Positions 47,931 to 58,622 of a stretch of DNA of 64,000 nucleotides are shown piece after piece. The notes beneath the pieces were generated by a model. The model worked only from the letters and a program-made list of their open reading frames with translations. It did no database searches and had not been told where the DNA came from. Every line of letters begins with the position of its first letter. Positions within the stretch are counted from its first letter, which is position 1. The position numbers and the translations under genes were made by a program. Source of the stretch: Axinella damicornis (lineage: Eukaryota > Porifera > Demospongiae > Axinellida > Axinellidae); assembly GCA_963931865.1 (NCBI GenBank), contig OZ007510.1:4083366-4147365 (forward strand), read 5' to 3'.

Positions 47931-50900
47931 ATGCTAGGAATACGTGTCAAGACCCTGACTGGAAAGACCTTCACTGTGGAGGTTGAACCTGGAGATCCAA
48001 CTGAGAATGTGAAAGTCAGGATCCAAGACAAAACAGGCTTCCCAGCAAACCAGCAGCGACTGATCTATGCTAATAGACGTTTGGAAAATGGCTGCACCTT
48101 GAGAGACTACAACATTCAGGATGGAGACACAGTCTATCTCGTACTGAGATTACAAAGGGCAATAAGAATCTTTGTTATAACCCCAACCAGTAAGACTCTC
48201 ACCCTGGAAGTTGAACCTAGTGACACAATTGAGAATGTCAAAGCCCAAATATGGGGCAAAGAAGGTATCCCACCAGACCAACATCAGTTGTTCTTTGCTG
48301 GTAGTGAACTTGAAGATGGTCATACCCTGAATGATTACAGCGTGGGGAAGGAGGATACATTGCATCTGTTACCAAGGTTAGCAGGAAGCAGAATGGCTAA
48401 GACCTTCAAAGGAAAGGCCATTGAACAAGGAATTGGAGCCAGTGAGACATTTCAAATTACAACAAACAAGATCCAGGACAGAGAAGAAACTTCGTCTGAC
48501 CATGAGCGACTGTTCGACTTCTCTGCTGGTAAGCAGTTGAACAAGGGCCACAATGTGAAATACAGTAACTACAACACGATTTTACAACCTACTCTTAGAT
48601 TTCGTCGACAAATCCAAATTTTCACCAAGACCTTCACTGGAAGGACTATCACTCTAGAGGTTGCAGTCAGTGATACAATTGAGAGTGTAAAAGTCGTGAG
48701 TCAAGACATAGCAGGCATCTCACAAAATCAGCAGGAACTGATTGTCATTGATAAGCTGTTGGAAGACAGTCACACACTGATTGACACCTTGGGTGACTAC
48801 ACCATTCATAAGGAGAGCACAATGCATACAGTTTGGGAATTACGAGATGGAATACAAACCCCAGATGGAAATGTTATCGCTCTAGAACTAGAATTCAGTG
48901 ACACAATTATAGCCAGGAATTGTATTGAGAATAGAGAAGGTACACCACAAGTCCAGCAGCTACTGTTCTTTACAGGAAAGCGGTTGGGAAATGGCCATAC
49001 CCTGAATGACTACAGTATACAGGAGGAGGACACATTACACTTTGTTCTAAGATTACCAGGTAGAATGAAAATCTTTATTAAATCCCCCACTGGAAAGACT
49101 ATCACTCTAGAGTTAGAAGCCAGTGACACAATTGACAATGTCAAAGCCAAGATCCAGGACAAAGAAGGCATCCCACCAGACCAGCAGCGACTGATCTTTG
49201 CTGGTAAGCAGTTAGAAGATGATTACACTCTGAATTACTACAATGTTCAGATGGAGAGCACATTGCATCTTTTTTTGAAAATACGAGGTGGAATGCAAAT
49301 CTTTGTCAAGACCCTCACTGGAGGCACTATCACTTTAGAAGTAGAAGCTAGTGACACAATTGAGACTGTCAAAGCCAAGATTCAGGACAAAGAAGGTATT
49401 CCACCAGACCAACAGCGACTGATCTTTGCTGGTAAACGATTAGAAGATGGTCACACCCTGAGTGACTACAATATTCAGCGGGAGAGCACATTACATATCA
49501 TTTGGAGATCACGACCTGGAATTTTAATCTTTGTCAAAATCCTCACTGGAAAGACTATCACTCTGGAAGTAGAAGCCAGTGAAACAATTGAGAATGTGAA
49601 AGACAAGATCCAAGATAAAGAAGGCATCCCACCAGACCAACAGCGACTGATCTTTGCTGGTCGGCGATTGGATGATAGCTACACCTTGAGTGATTACAAC
49701 ATTCAGAAGGAGAGCACATTACAGCTTTTACTGAGATTACAAGGTGGAATAGAAATCTTTGTCAAAATCTTCACAAAGACTATCACTCTAGAAGTAGAAC
49801 CCAGTGATACGATTGACAATGTCAAATTTATGATTGAGAACATAGAAGGACTTCCACAAGACCAGCAACGACTGATTTTTGCTGGTAAGCAGTTGAAAGA
49901 GGGCTTCACCTTGAGCGAGTATAGCGTTCAGGATAAGAGCACACTACATCTTGTTTTGAGATTACGAGGTGGAATGGAAATCTTTGTCAAAACCCTCACT
50001 GGAAAAACTATTACTCTGGAAGTAGAAGCCAGTGACATGATTGAGACTGTGAAAGCTAAGATTCAGAACAAAGAAGGCATCCTACCAGACCAGCAGCGAC
50101 TGATCTTTGCTGGTAAGCAGTTGAAAGGTGGCTTCACCTTGAGTGAGTATAGTATTCAGGATGAGAGCACATTACATCTTGTTGTGAGATTACGAGGTGG
50201 AATGGAAATCTTTGTCAAAACCCTCACCAGAAAGACTATCACTCTAGAAGTAGAAGCCAGTGACACGATTGAGAATGTGAAAGCCAAAATCCAGGACAAA
50301 GAAGGCATCCCACCAAACCAGCAACAACTGATGTTTGCTGGTAAATGGTTAGAAGATGGTCACACCTTAAGTGACCACAACATTCAGAAAGAGAGCACAC
50401 TTTTCCTTTTTCCGAGATTACAACATATCTTTGTCAAAACCCTCACTGGAAAGACTATCACTTTAGCAGTAAAAGCCAGTAACACAATTGAGAATGTGAA
50501 AGCCAAGATCCAGGACAAAGAAGGCATCCCACAAAAACAGCAGCGACTGATCTATGCTGGTAAGCAGCTGGAAGATGGTCGCACCTTGTATGACTACAAC
50601 ATTCAGCAGGAGAGAACATTACATCTTGTTTTGAGACTGCGAGATGGAATGCAAATCTTTGTCAAAACCCTCACTGGAAAGACTATCACTTTAGAAGTAG
50701 AAGCTAGTGACACAATTGAGACTGTCAAAGCCAAGATTCAGGACAAAGAAGGTATCCCACCAGGCAAGCAGCGACTGATCTTTGCTGGTAAGCGGTTAGA
50801 AGATGATTGCACCCTGAGTGACTACAACATTCAGAAGGAGAGCACATTACATCTTGTTTTGAGATTACAACATGGAATGCAAATCTTTGTCAAAACCCCC

Positions 50901-51303
50901 ACCGGAAAGACTATCACTCTAGAAGTAGAAGCCTGTGACACAATTGAGAATGTGAAAGCTAAGATTCAGGACAAAGAAGGCATCCCACCAGACCAGCAAC
51001 AACTGATCTTTGTTGGTAATAGGTTAGAAGATGGTTGCACCCTGAGTGACTATAATATTCAGAAGGAAGACACATTAATTTTGAGAGCGAGAAGCATAAA
51101 AGTATTTGTTAAGACCCTAACTGGAAACACAATTAAATTACTAGCTTATTCTATTACCACCGTTGCGGATATTAAAGCTAAAATTGAGAGGAAGGAAGAA
51201 GTGCCAGTGGACCATCAACGACTTGTCCACAATGACCAACAGCTGCAAGATGACAAAACTTTGGATAACTACAGCATCCAAGACAACAGCATCATTCTCC
51301 TTG
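47931..51303 (+). repeat. UBB-like: Array of 15 diverged ubiquitin-like units (copy 1)
   Basis: Units of about 72-76 residues in one exon. Repeats 6-14 are close to ubiquitin ([55 protein letters not shown]); repeats 1-5 and 15 are much more diverged. Junctions keep the Arg-Gly-Gly end only after units 6 (KIRGG), 9 (LRLRGG) and 10 (VRLRGG); others read LQRA, LAGS, LRDG, RSRPG, LQHG or RARS. Many units keep the Lys48 and Lys63 equivalents. A true polyubiquitin precursor would keep every LRLRGG and near-identical units, so this is a scaffold-like array. Confidence 0.92.
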
Positions 51304-54300
51304 GTGAGCTAAATGTTATTGTTGTTGTGTTTCTAGTGCAGTCAAATAAGTCATTCAAACACATACGTACTTGCATGAGGAAAGACAAATCTGGCTAATT
51401 ACGGAGGAATTATTTCATTGGGCATGCATTCTCGAACAATATACTTCAGGAGAGTCTAGCTGACTTGTAGACAATATAAAATTGACCAAGCAGGATCCTT
51501 TTGAGCAGGAGCAAGATTGGCTTTACACTTAAGGTCAGAAACGCGATGCTAAACTATGTATCATAGTAGAGGTAAAGTTATGTCCTAAATGGGATGGTCA
51601 TGGGACTGAGGATGGGCAATGGCATTTTCCCTTGTTTATTTGCTTTTTCAAGAGGTGGAGTATACATGCATTTTTCGGATTTTCTTGTATAGTAGAAGGG
51701 TTGCTGACTCAATTTTGGTTAGCCCACTCTGTTTCTCTACGGCTTATTATTAAAGCATTGACTACAGACCAAATGCCAAGTGTGGGGAGGGAAAGTTTGA
51801 TGTTTGTTTGTCTTCTCTTACCATGCAGATGATTCAGCAGTCAAAGCAAGAGAGCTGTTTGAGGAAGCCATGAAGCAGGGCTATGTTGAATCTGGAATCA
51901 CAGTACTCTTGCTCATAGGGGCTGCAGGGTCGGGCAAAACACACTTCAAACGTCTCATTCTTGACCTACCTCCTCCTGAGATACGTGAGAGCACACCACT
52001 AGCAGAAGCATCAGTTCGTGCGATTTCTGTCTCAAGAATTGCAGTAGGTGAGGAAAGCATGGAGTGGTGTGTAATAACCCCAGAAACCTTGCTTCGAATG
52101 GTAGCAGATGGGATCAAGGCTGAGGTACTTGTTCGGATTGGATACCTTCCACAGTCTACCATTCCTCAGGTGTTGTCAAATTCACATACAATTGAAAGTG
52201 AGGATGTTGGTGAACAACAACAAAGTGCTAGCCAGACATCTACAGACTCCTCTGAGGTAGCTGTTGGAGGATCTGAATCAAAACTACAGATTCTAGACAG
52301 TTTTGATACTATTAGTACTAGCTCAATTGCTAGCTTACCAGAAAAGCCAGTCCATGTTCAATCAGAGCTTCTTGAGCTTATCTCCAAATCCTCAGGGTCA
52401 GGGGAGCTGTTCAAATGCAACTGGGTGTACATCATAGATAGTGGGGGGCAGCCCCAGTTTCATGAGGTTCTACCTGCTTTCATTCGCCATGCTTCTGGGG
52501 CTGTCTTTGTCTTGAAACTTAATGAAAGTCTCGGTGAGCACCCCACAGTGAAATACTTCAGCAAAGGTGGCAAGCAGTGTGGGGTATCCTACTCTTCACC
52601 TTTCACTCATGAGCAAACCTTAAGAAACTGCCTTCGAATGATGCAGACACGTTGCAGTAGCTCAGGCAGGGTGACTATCCCTCGAGTGTTCGTAGCAGGG
52701 ACACATAGGGATAAGGTACAATTATGGCATGAAAGTAGAAAGGCCAAAAATAAGAAGTTAATCAAAACACTGAAGCCTGTCTTTGGTGACAAGCTCGTTT
52801 CCTATCGCACTTCCAAACAGGATGAGCTCATCTTTCCTGTAAATGCCAAAAATCCCACTGCAGAAGATAGGAAGGTTGTTGATAAATTTAGGCAAGCTGT
52901 CATGGAGGCATGTGATAAGGCACGAGTAAAAATCCCACTTCCATGGTTTGTACTGGAGCAGCTAATACAGCAGCTTGCAGCTGAGAAGGAGGTAGCAGTG
53001 CTTAGCCTAGAGGAATGCCGTGAAGTAGCTAATAGGCTACATATGAATGATCACAGCCTTCATGCTGCTCTTGACTACTTTGTTGATCTTAACATCATCT
53101 TTTACTACCGAGACATCCTTCGAAATGCTGTCTTCTGCAGTTCCCAGGTACTGCTCGACAAACTCAGTGAGCTTGTGGAGTACAGTCATGAGTTAAGAGG
53201 TAGGACAGACACAGAGGTTGTGTCAGCTTACAAGAGTGGGACACAGTTTCGAGATCATGGGATCATTACGATCAATTTCTTGAAGCAGTTTCCAAAGCAC
53301 TACACTGAAGGGGTGTTCACACCAGCTGATTTCCTGAAGCTGCTTAGGCACCTCCTGATTGTTGCCTGCATCACTGAAGGGGTGTATTTCATGCCTTGCC
53401 TCCTGCCAGAGCTCTCTTCGAAGGAAATTGACAAATATCGTTCTGGGTCTCGTGCCCCTGTTGCTCCAATACTCATCTGCTTTCCCGGCGAGTGGGTATC
53501 ATCTGGTATCTTTGTGGCTGTCATTGCCTTTCTTCAGAAGGAAGCCAGATGGGAAATTCGACATAATCACGGCACACCTGTGTGCCTATACCACAATTGT
53601 GTCCAGTTCGGTCTTCCCGGTGAACCAGTAGTGGTCACCTTGATCGACTCTCTTGCTTATCTGGAACTCCATGCAGCAGTTCCCCTGAAACTTAGCTGTC
53701 AGGTTTGCCCAAAGGTTCTTAGTGCAGTTCTTGATGGATTAGAAAAGGCTGCCACCATCCAGGGGTATGACAACCAGCAGATCCAGTTAGCCTTCCTCTG
53801 CCCTCGGCCTATATTCATCAAAGGGCGGAAATGTGATTCTGATCCCCATCCTGCTGCAATCAGCGATGGTCACTCCTGGTGGACGTGTAGCGTCAATGCC
53901 CTTGTTAATGGCGAATTAACCCAGAAACATCAGGTGTGGCTTGACTCGAGCACCCCATGGCCAAGAGTCCCACAATCAAGTAAGTTCACTGATCATGTGA
54001 TCCATCTATGTAGATACTCGCAACTGCTAACCATGCTGCAGGATAATCAAAGTTCTACTCTTCTCCTCTCTTACTGCATATGACTCTGCAAAGAAGTCAC
54101 TCATGAAGCTGCTGTCATTGGTACTACTGCTGATCATGAAGTGAACGGAAGTGCTAGCTCTCCTCAGGGTAAGCTGGGAGTCTAGTAAATGACAAATTTA
54201 AGTGCTTATGGCACTACAATAGAGTTTGCAGTGCCCATCAGTTTTCCCCATTAGACCAATTGAGACCTCATCATCATACAGGAGTTCAGTACAAGCCTTA

Positions 54301-56563
54301 CTGATGCATATCATGTGCACTGACCTTCATGCAACAAATCAGATGCCAGAGTCATTCAAGATTATTATTAGATTGTAGATCATGATCACTTGTCAATAGA
54401 AAACCTCATGCAGTAGTTTGACCAATCAGATAGTGGATGTGCTACATGATCCATGCACTGTAGCTGAGGATTTCTACTAGCTAACAAACATGACCGAAGT
54501 CTGTTGCAGGTCAGTACTCTAGTTACAGACCAGTTTGCAATAGCTAATTAGTGTACGAGGACAATAATATTGTCCTTGCGCACTATATTGTCCTCATGCA
54601 CAAATTAGCTATGTAATGCACAGCAAACTGGTCTATAAGGTATGTCACTAAAGTATCGTCTTACCCTTCAACTGTAGTAACAGTTGAAAGGTGAGACAAT
54701 GCCTAAGACGAACCACATTGTGACTGCAAATTACTTCACAGTAAAGATGTGAGCTTGAATTTGTGGTGGTTATGTAGGAATCCCGGCTCCTGCTCAAAAC
54801 TATAGCTAACCACTACAATTTAAGCTAACTAATCTACTTCTGTGTACATACGTACAGCTACTCTGATGCCTGCAGATACTTCAGACACCAGAGCTGGAGG
54901 CACAGGAAATAGACACAGGGAGAAGTTGATGTCTGGCAAGCAAACTCCAGAATACAAGAAGATTCAGGAAAACTACGACAAGCTTTCCAGTACTTTGGCC
55001 CATCATGTGCTACCAGGAGATCTTGCAAACAAGCTTTTTGCCGCTCGTTTGATCGGTGAAGAACTCAAACAAGAATCCAACCGAGAAATTGTGGGTGAAT
55101 CCACACGAATTAACAACTTGCTTGCTGCAGTGCACAACCAAATCGAGCTCAACTGTAAAATGTTTCAGAAGTTCATCAAAATTCTTGAAGACTATGATCA
55201 GTTGACGGAGCTTTTGAAACATTTGATGGGTAAGTCATAAATAGCTGGTATACGTACCCACTGATAACCTCGTTCCCAGGCTCCTCCCCAGCTTTTTGTC
55301 ACATACTGTACAATAAAAGCTGGGGAGGAGCCTGGGAGCGAGGCTACCTACTGATAGGAATTAGGCTTCTGAGCTCTAGTGTTCCAAACACAGTAGCTAA
55401 CCATGGTGTTTGGTCCTGTATATATGTCTGGCGGTAAAAGTGAGTTTCATACTCGTACTAAGCATATAATAGGGATCAGAGGTTTGTATCAACCTCTAGT
55501 TGATCAAGTATCTTCTGCTAGCTACTTAGTTTGCTTATTCATACAAAGCTCACTGTCAGCTGCTGCAGTTTGCAATGCACTCAGTCTCAAGGTAGCATCA
55601 TTTGATCTCCCATACCTCGATGGATTTCGTTCATCGAAGTTGTTTTTAGTGAAGGAGTCTTCAAGGAGAAACTTTGATCTTAATTAACTCATTCCCAGCC
55701 AATATAAATAAGGAAAATGCCTTAAAAACGTAACTAGTTTGCTTGTGAGCCTTGTGTGTGTGTCCGGGGTCTGGGAACGAGACTTGGGATGCCCAAGAAT
55801 CTAAGCTATTTGATGATGTAATTCAAAGTATAGATACCGTATATAGTATTCACGATATAACATCTATGACCCCAGTAGGGTCACATCGACTGGCTGGGAA
55901 TGAGTTAATAGACATATTTTGTTTCAGGTCTTTCATTGAAATGTACAATTCAGTTTGATGCTATCTGGTTCTTACCCTGCACACACCTTACCCTAATGTG
56001 CCACCAGTTGAAGAGAAAACAAAGAAGGAAGGTACATACAATACGATCCACTGATTCATGAACACAACCTGAAATGTGTTATGCCACACTTCTACAGGTT
56101 TTAGGCAAACCACCAAATATCAAATGGATGGGAATGCCGATAGAGCTAGTCCAATCCCATTTCAAGGTATGTCATTTGGCAGTCCCAGTTTACTTGTTTG
56201 ATGGCGTGACTTAATCTTTGATGTTTGTTTGCCAGCCTGGTCACATTGTTCTTTTCACCTTGTATCTTCCAAGCCGACAAGCCCAAGCTACATCAGTTGA
56301 AGTGTCTCTGCTGTCGAGGGAGGATGCTGAAGATCATTGAGACAGTAGCTGAGCAACTGGAGGAGATGACCCTTGCACTGCAACTTGAAGACCATACCGT
56401 GGCATTTGATGGAGACCCTGTCCTGGCCTGCTGTGAGATGATGCAGCAGTGGCTGGATGGAGAGGGACGCAAGCCTGTCACATGGTCGACTTTGATAGAG
56501 AGTTTAGTAGATACTGGCTTCCTTGATTTAGCTGAGAATCTACAGGAAATCCTCAGAAACTGA
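47931..56563 (+). CDS. Ubiquitin-like array / Roc-like NTPase / CARD-like / Death-domain protein, copy 1
   Basis: Seven exons were placed: 47931-51303, 51829-53979, 54094-54168, 54858-55229, 56008-56031, 56098-56166 and 56274-56563. All six introns have GT-AG ends and are phase 1. The sum is 6354 nt, exactly 2118 codons including stop, with no internal stop. Order: 15 ubiquitin-like repeats, a P-loop NTPase with Roc-like motifs, a Ser/Thr linker, a CARD-like helical module, two tiny linker exons, then a Death domain. Function is inferred from parts: Death-fold modules recruit signalling partners, the NTPase likely switches or oligomerises, and the ubiquitin-like chain could dock ubiquitin readers. 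Transcription as one unit is not proven by sequence alone. I know of no described protein with this arrangement. Confidence 0.78.
51829..53979 (+). other. Roc-like P-loop NTPase exon (copy 1)
   Basis: The exon begins [19 protein letters not shown]. Motifs: P-loop [19 protein letters not shown]; a switch-like [14 protein letters not shown] with a conserved Thr; [16 protein letters not shown] (G3, DSGGQ); and [11 protein letters not shown] (G4, T-x-R-D-K). A winged-helix-like region follows ([38 protein letters not shown]), recalling the COR region of Roco proteins, then about 250 residues of C-terminal part. Leucine-rich repeats are absent. It could also be called a STAND-like NTPase; nucleotide choice is unknown. 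Confidence 0.82.
54523..54638. mobile_element. Palindromic MITE with AGACCAGTTTGC ends
   Basis: TTACAGACCAGTTTGC and, inverted, TTATAGACCAGTTTGC, with inner arms TAGCTAATT-GTG and GAGGACAAT. Intronic. A further perfect stem (CTTCAACTGT/ACAGTTGAAA) follows at 54664. Confidence 0.75.
54858..55229 (+). other. CARD-like (Death-fold) exon
   Basis: After a polar start, the exon encodes about 90 residues with six predicted helices: [68 protein letters not shown] and LLKHLMG. The spacing of hydrophobic residues and the final K-F-x-F-x-x-I-L pattern resemble CARD domains. No profile search was possible, so the subfamily is tentative. The exon is symmetric (phase 1-1). Confidence 0.55.
55266..55346. 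mobile_element. Foldback MITE with 9-bp near-duplication
   Basis: AACCTCGTTCCCAGGCTCCT continues to CCCCAGCTTTT and is mirrored to GAGCCTGGGAGCGAGGCTA around CACATACTG. Flanks CCCACTGAT and CCTACTGAT match 8 of 9. Confidence 0.88.
55684..55908. mobile_element. piggyBac-like MITE with TTAA ends
   Basis: TTAACTCATTCCCAGCCA at 55684 is mirrored exactly by TGGCTGGGAATGAGTTAA ending at 55908. TTAA duplication plus an ending close to known piggyBac termini suggest that superfamily. 225 bp, non-coding, within the intron before the linker exons. A solo TAGYCTCG arm lies inside (55766-55783). Confidence 0.8.
56274..56563 (+). other. Death-domain exon (copy 1)
   Basis: The last exon reads [19 protein letters not shown], then [40 protein letters not shown] and [20 protein letters not shown]. 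The pattern (C-x-E-M-x-x-x-W-L...P-T-W-x-x-L-I-x-x-L...G-x-x-x-L-A-x-x-L) is typical of Death domains. The closing position suits an adaptor-recruiting tail. Confidence 0.72.
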
Positions 56564-56719
56564 ATTTGCAATATCTAGTGTTGTTGACTTATCTGTGCAT
56601 GTAGATGACTTTTGTAGCACCTCATAATTAGTTGCTTCTCTTGTGTATTTGTTTAACCGAATCTCAATATGTTTTGAGGCTCTTGTATCTCCTCTTCTCT
56701 GTCCTTGCAATTGTGGGGG

Positions 56720-56905
56720 AATGCATGATGCAACAGTGGCTGGATGGAGAGGGGCGCAAGCCTGCCACGTGGTCGACTTTGATAGACAGTTTGATAGATA
56801 CTGGCTTCCTTATTAGCTGACAACCTACAGGAGATCCTCAGAAACTGAATTTGTAATATTTGTTGACTTACCTGTGCATGTAGATATCTTTGTAGCACCT
56901 CATAC
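56720..56905 (+). pseudogene. Duplicated fragment of the Death-domain exon and 3' flank
   Basis: [20 protein letters not shown] is repeated, then a small deletion after GFL changes the frame and stops it. The downstream CAGAAACTGAATTTG, TGTGCATGTAGAT and TTTGTAGCACCTCATA also repeat the true gene's 3' flank. It lacks the exon's first half and a visible acceptor, so it is a non-functional tandem duplicate of about 200 bp. Confidence 0.85.
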
Positions 56906-56994
56906 TTACTCTTGTGTCCTTGCTTACTCATTGTGGCTGATGGCTTATCTACCACCTCTTCTCTGTCCTTGTGGGGGAGCTATAGAAAAGCATT

Positions 56995-57017
56995 GGGGGG
57001 GGGGGGGGGGGGGGGGG
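56995..57017. repeat. Poly-G run (23 G)
   Basis: Pure homopolymer in the intergenic spacer. Confidence 0.9.
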
Positions 57018-57288
57018 ACATCACGGTCAAGACAAAGCATATGCAGTGTTATGCACCAATTGGGTATGCCCTTGTGATGTCGTTACAAAATAATAGCCCA
57101 ATTATTTCAAGCTAATAATTATTGTATCTGATAAATTCCTGATTTTTTTTTTCAAAAGCGGTGTAGAGCAAATGAACCACTATGGAGTAAGACTATACAT
57201 GCTAGTTTAATGATTGAAGCCCGTTACAGCCTGATGCATATACTCCTGCACAGTTATCCCCTCCAACAATTTCTGCATGTCTGTACTC

Positions 57289-57344
57289 AGCCTCATATAC
57301 CCAGGCCCCGCCCCACACGGCGTGGGGCCTGGGTATGAGGCTAG
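57289..57344. mobile_element. Foldback element, variant arms
   Basis: CAGCCTCATATACCCAGGCC is mirrored by GGCCTGGGTATGAGGCTAG; the ends follow the AGCCTC/GAGGCT pattern of the main family but the next bases differ (ATATACCCAGG in place of GTTCCCAGG). Confidence 0.75.
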
Positions 57345-58212
57345 TACATACTCTAAGAAGATATCAGTGATGGTGCCAATGATTCGAATAATTACATCTT
57401 ATATTCTCCTATGCTTGCATCAGGCTAGTCTCTGTACATGTTTGTTTGAATGGATGACATGTACATAGTGGAATTACAGAAGCAAGTTGGTTGACCACAC
57501 CACACTGATTGAATGACAGCATTGCCAGCATTCCCTCACTGTACTCATGGAATGCGATAATTATATTCCCATAGCATAACTGCATATCCTGTGTAGGGGC
57601 ATTGTGCCTGTGTATTTGTACTTTGCGTTAGCTACATGTTACCAACCAGTATAATATGACCTGGTGTTCTTTTATGGGGACAAGTTATAGTAATGCCACA
57701 TAGCACTTACTGCTTTATCCATCAGATCCAGGGTGCTATCCCCCCAACCTTGATAATAATAACTGCCAACCACTGGGCTAGTAATAATTATGGGATAATT
57801 ATCTAAAAAAGTACAGGTTTTGATAAAAACAAGAGAACTGCATGAAGCCTAGCAGGTGTGACTGCATGTTAACCTCCACTGAGTAGTGGAGCTCAACCAA
57901 CTGCTCACTGCACTCATCTCCTAATCTGCTCATGATCATAATCTGCTCATAAATCTGCTATAGCTGTATTACGTACGTGGTAACTTCTCACAGAAGTACT
58001 TGCTGTCATTCATTTCGAAATTTGATGTGCAATGCCGACATCTATGAAGTTCCTCCCTATCCCTTGTGCTCAATGCAAGCCGTGGTACCCCACTGGGTTA
58101 TGAAATCTACAAATGTCTGCAGGTAGAAAAGAGCCTTGGCAAGAGCAAGTCTGCAGGCAAGTGGAATCATCATTGTAGCTAGTCCATGTTAGATTATGCA
58201 TTCTACTCGAAC

Positions 58213-58279
58213 AGGTAGTCTCGCAGGCCACCTGTTTGGGGGTGTGGCCAGAAGCCACACCCCCAAACAGGAAAAAGAG
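58213..58279. mobile_element. Hairpin element with TAGTCTCGCAGG start
   Basis: Perfect 18-bp arms CCTGTTTGGGGGTGTGGC and GCCACACCCCCAAACAGG around CAGAA, inside outer TAGTCTC...GAGTCTA ends. The same start word follows the hairpins at 24849. Confidence 0.8.
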
Positions 58280-58622
58280 TCTACAACCAACTGTCACCGA
58301 CGCTAGCTTGGGAGACCGTGAAGGTAATATGATATACCATGCCAGTAATACGTCAATGGTATTTACAAACACCACAACAATCAATGTTTTCATAGCAACA
58401 GGAAATTTGAATGGGAACGACCCTGATGTGCAGAGTACAGAGAGCTGGATCTTCAGTCTGGTCTTGATTTATCTGTTGGTCATATTTGTAGGTATAGCTA
58501 CTGAGCTTTCAAAGTTTTTCATGTAAACTTCCTAGAAATTGTGAGTCACTGGTGTTGCCATGTCAGATGCTGTGTACAGGAAACTCTGCATGGTAGTGGT
58601 CTGAGCCGGACCAGCCTTAAAG

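Larger units (their letters stand above)
56564..58622. other. Spacer between the two ubiquitin-array genes
   Basis: It holds a broken copy of the Death exon, a 23-G run, two palindromes and AT-rich sequence with no supported gene. A 96-codon frame at 58236-58526 with a hydrophobic stretch overlaps a hairpin element and is not called. Confidence 0.6.

Noticed and set aside
47931..51398. An ordinary polyubiquitin precursor gene
   Set aside because: Units are too diverged, most junctions lack the Gly-Gly end, the last unit does not end in a cleavable tail, and a conserved donor leads in frame to the NTPase exon in both copies.
51304..51398. Read-through C-terminal tail of the ubiquitin array (GELNVIVVV...)
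   Set aside because: The tails after the GTGAGC donor differ completely between the two copies, while the sequence before it is conserved, so this is intron.
55403..55687. 94-codon frame between the CARD-like and Death exons
   Set aside because: No similarity recognised, no splice signals in phase, and its end runs into a piggyBac-like miniature element.
58236..58526. 96-codon frame with a hydrophobic C-terminus before copy 2
   Set aside because: It starts inside a hairpin element and has no counterpart before copy 1; probably chance, although the hydrophobic stretch is notable.
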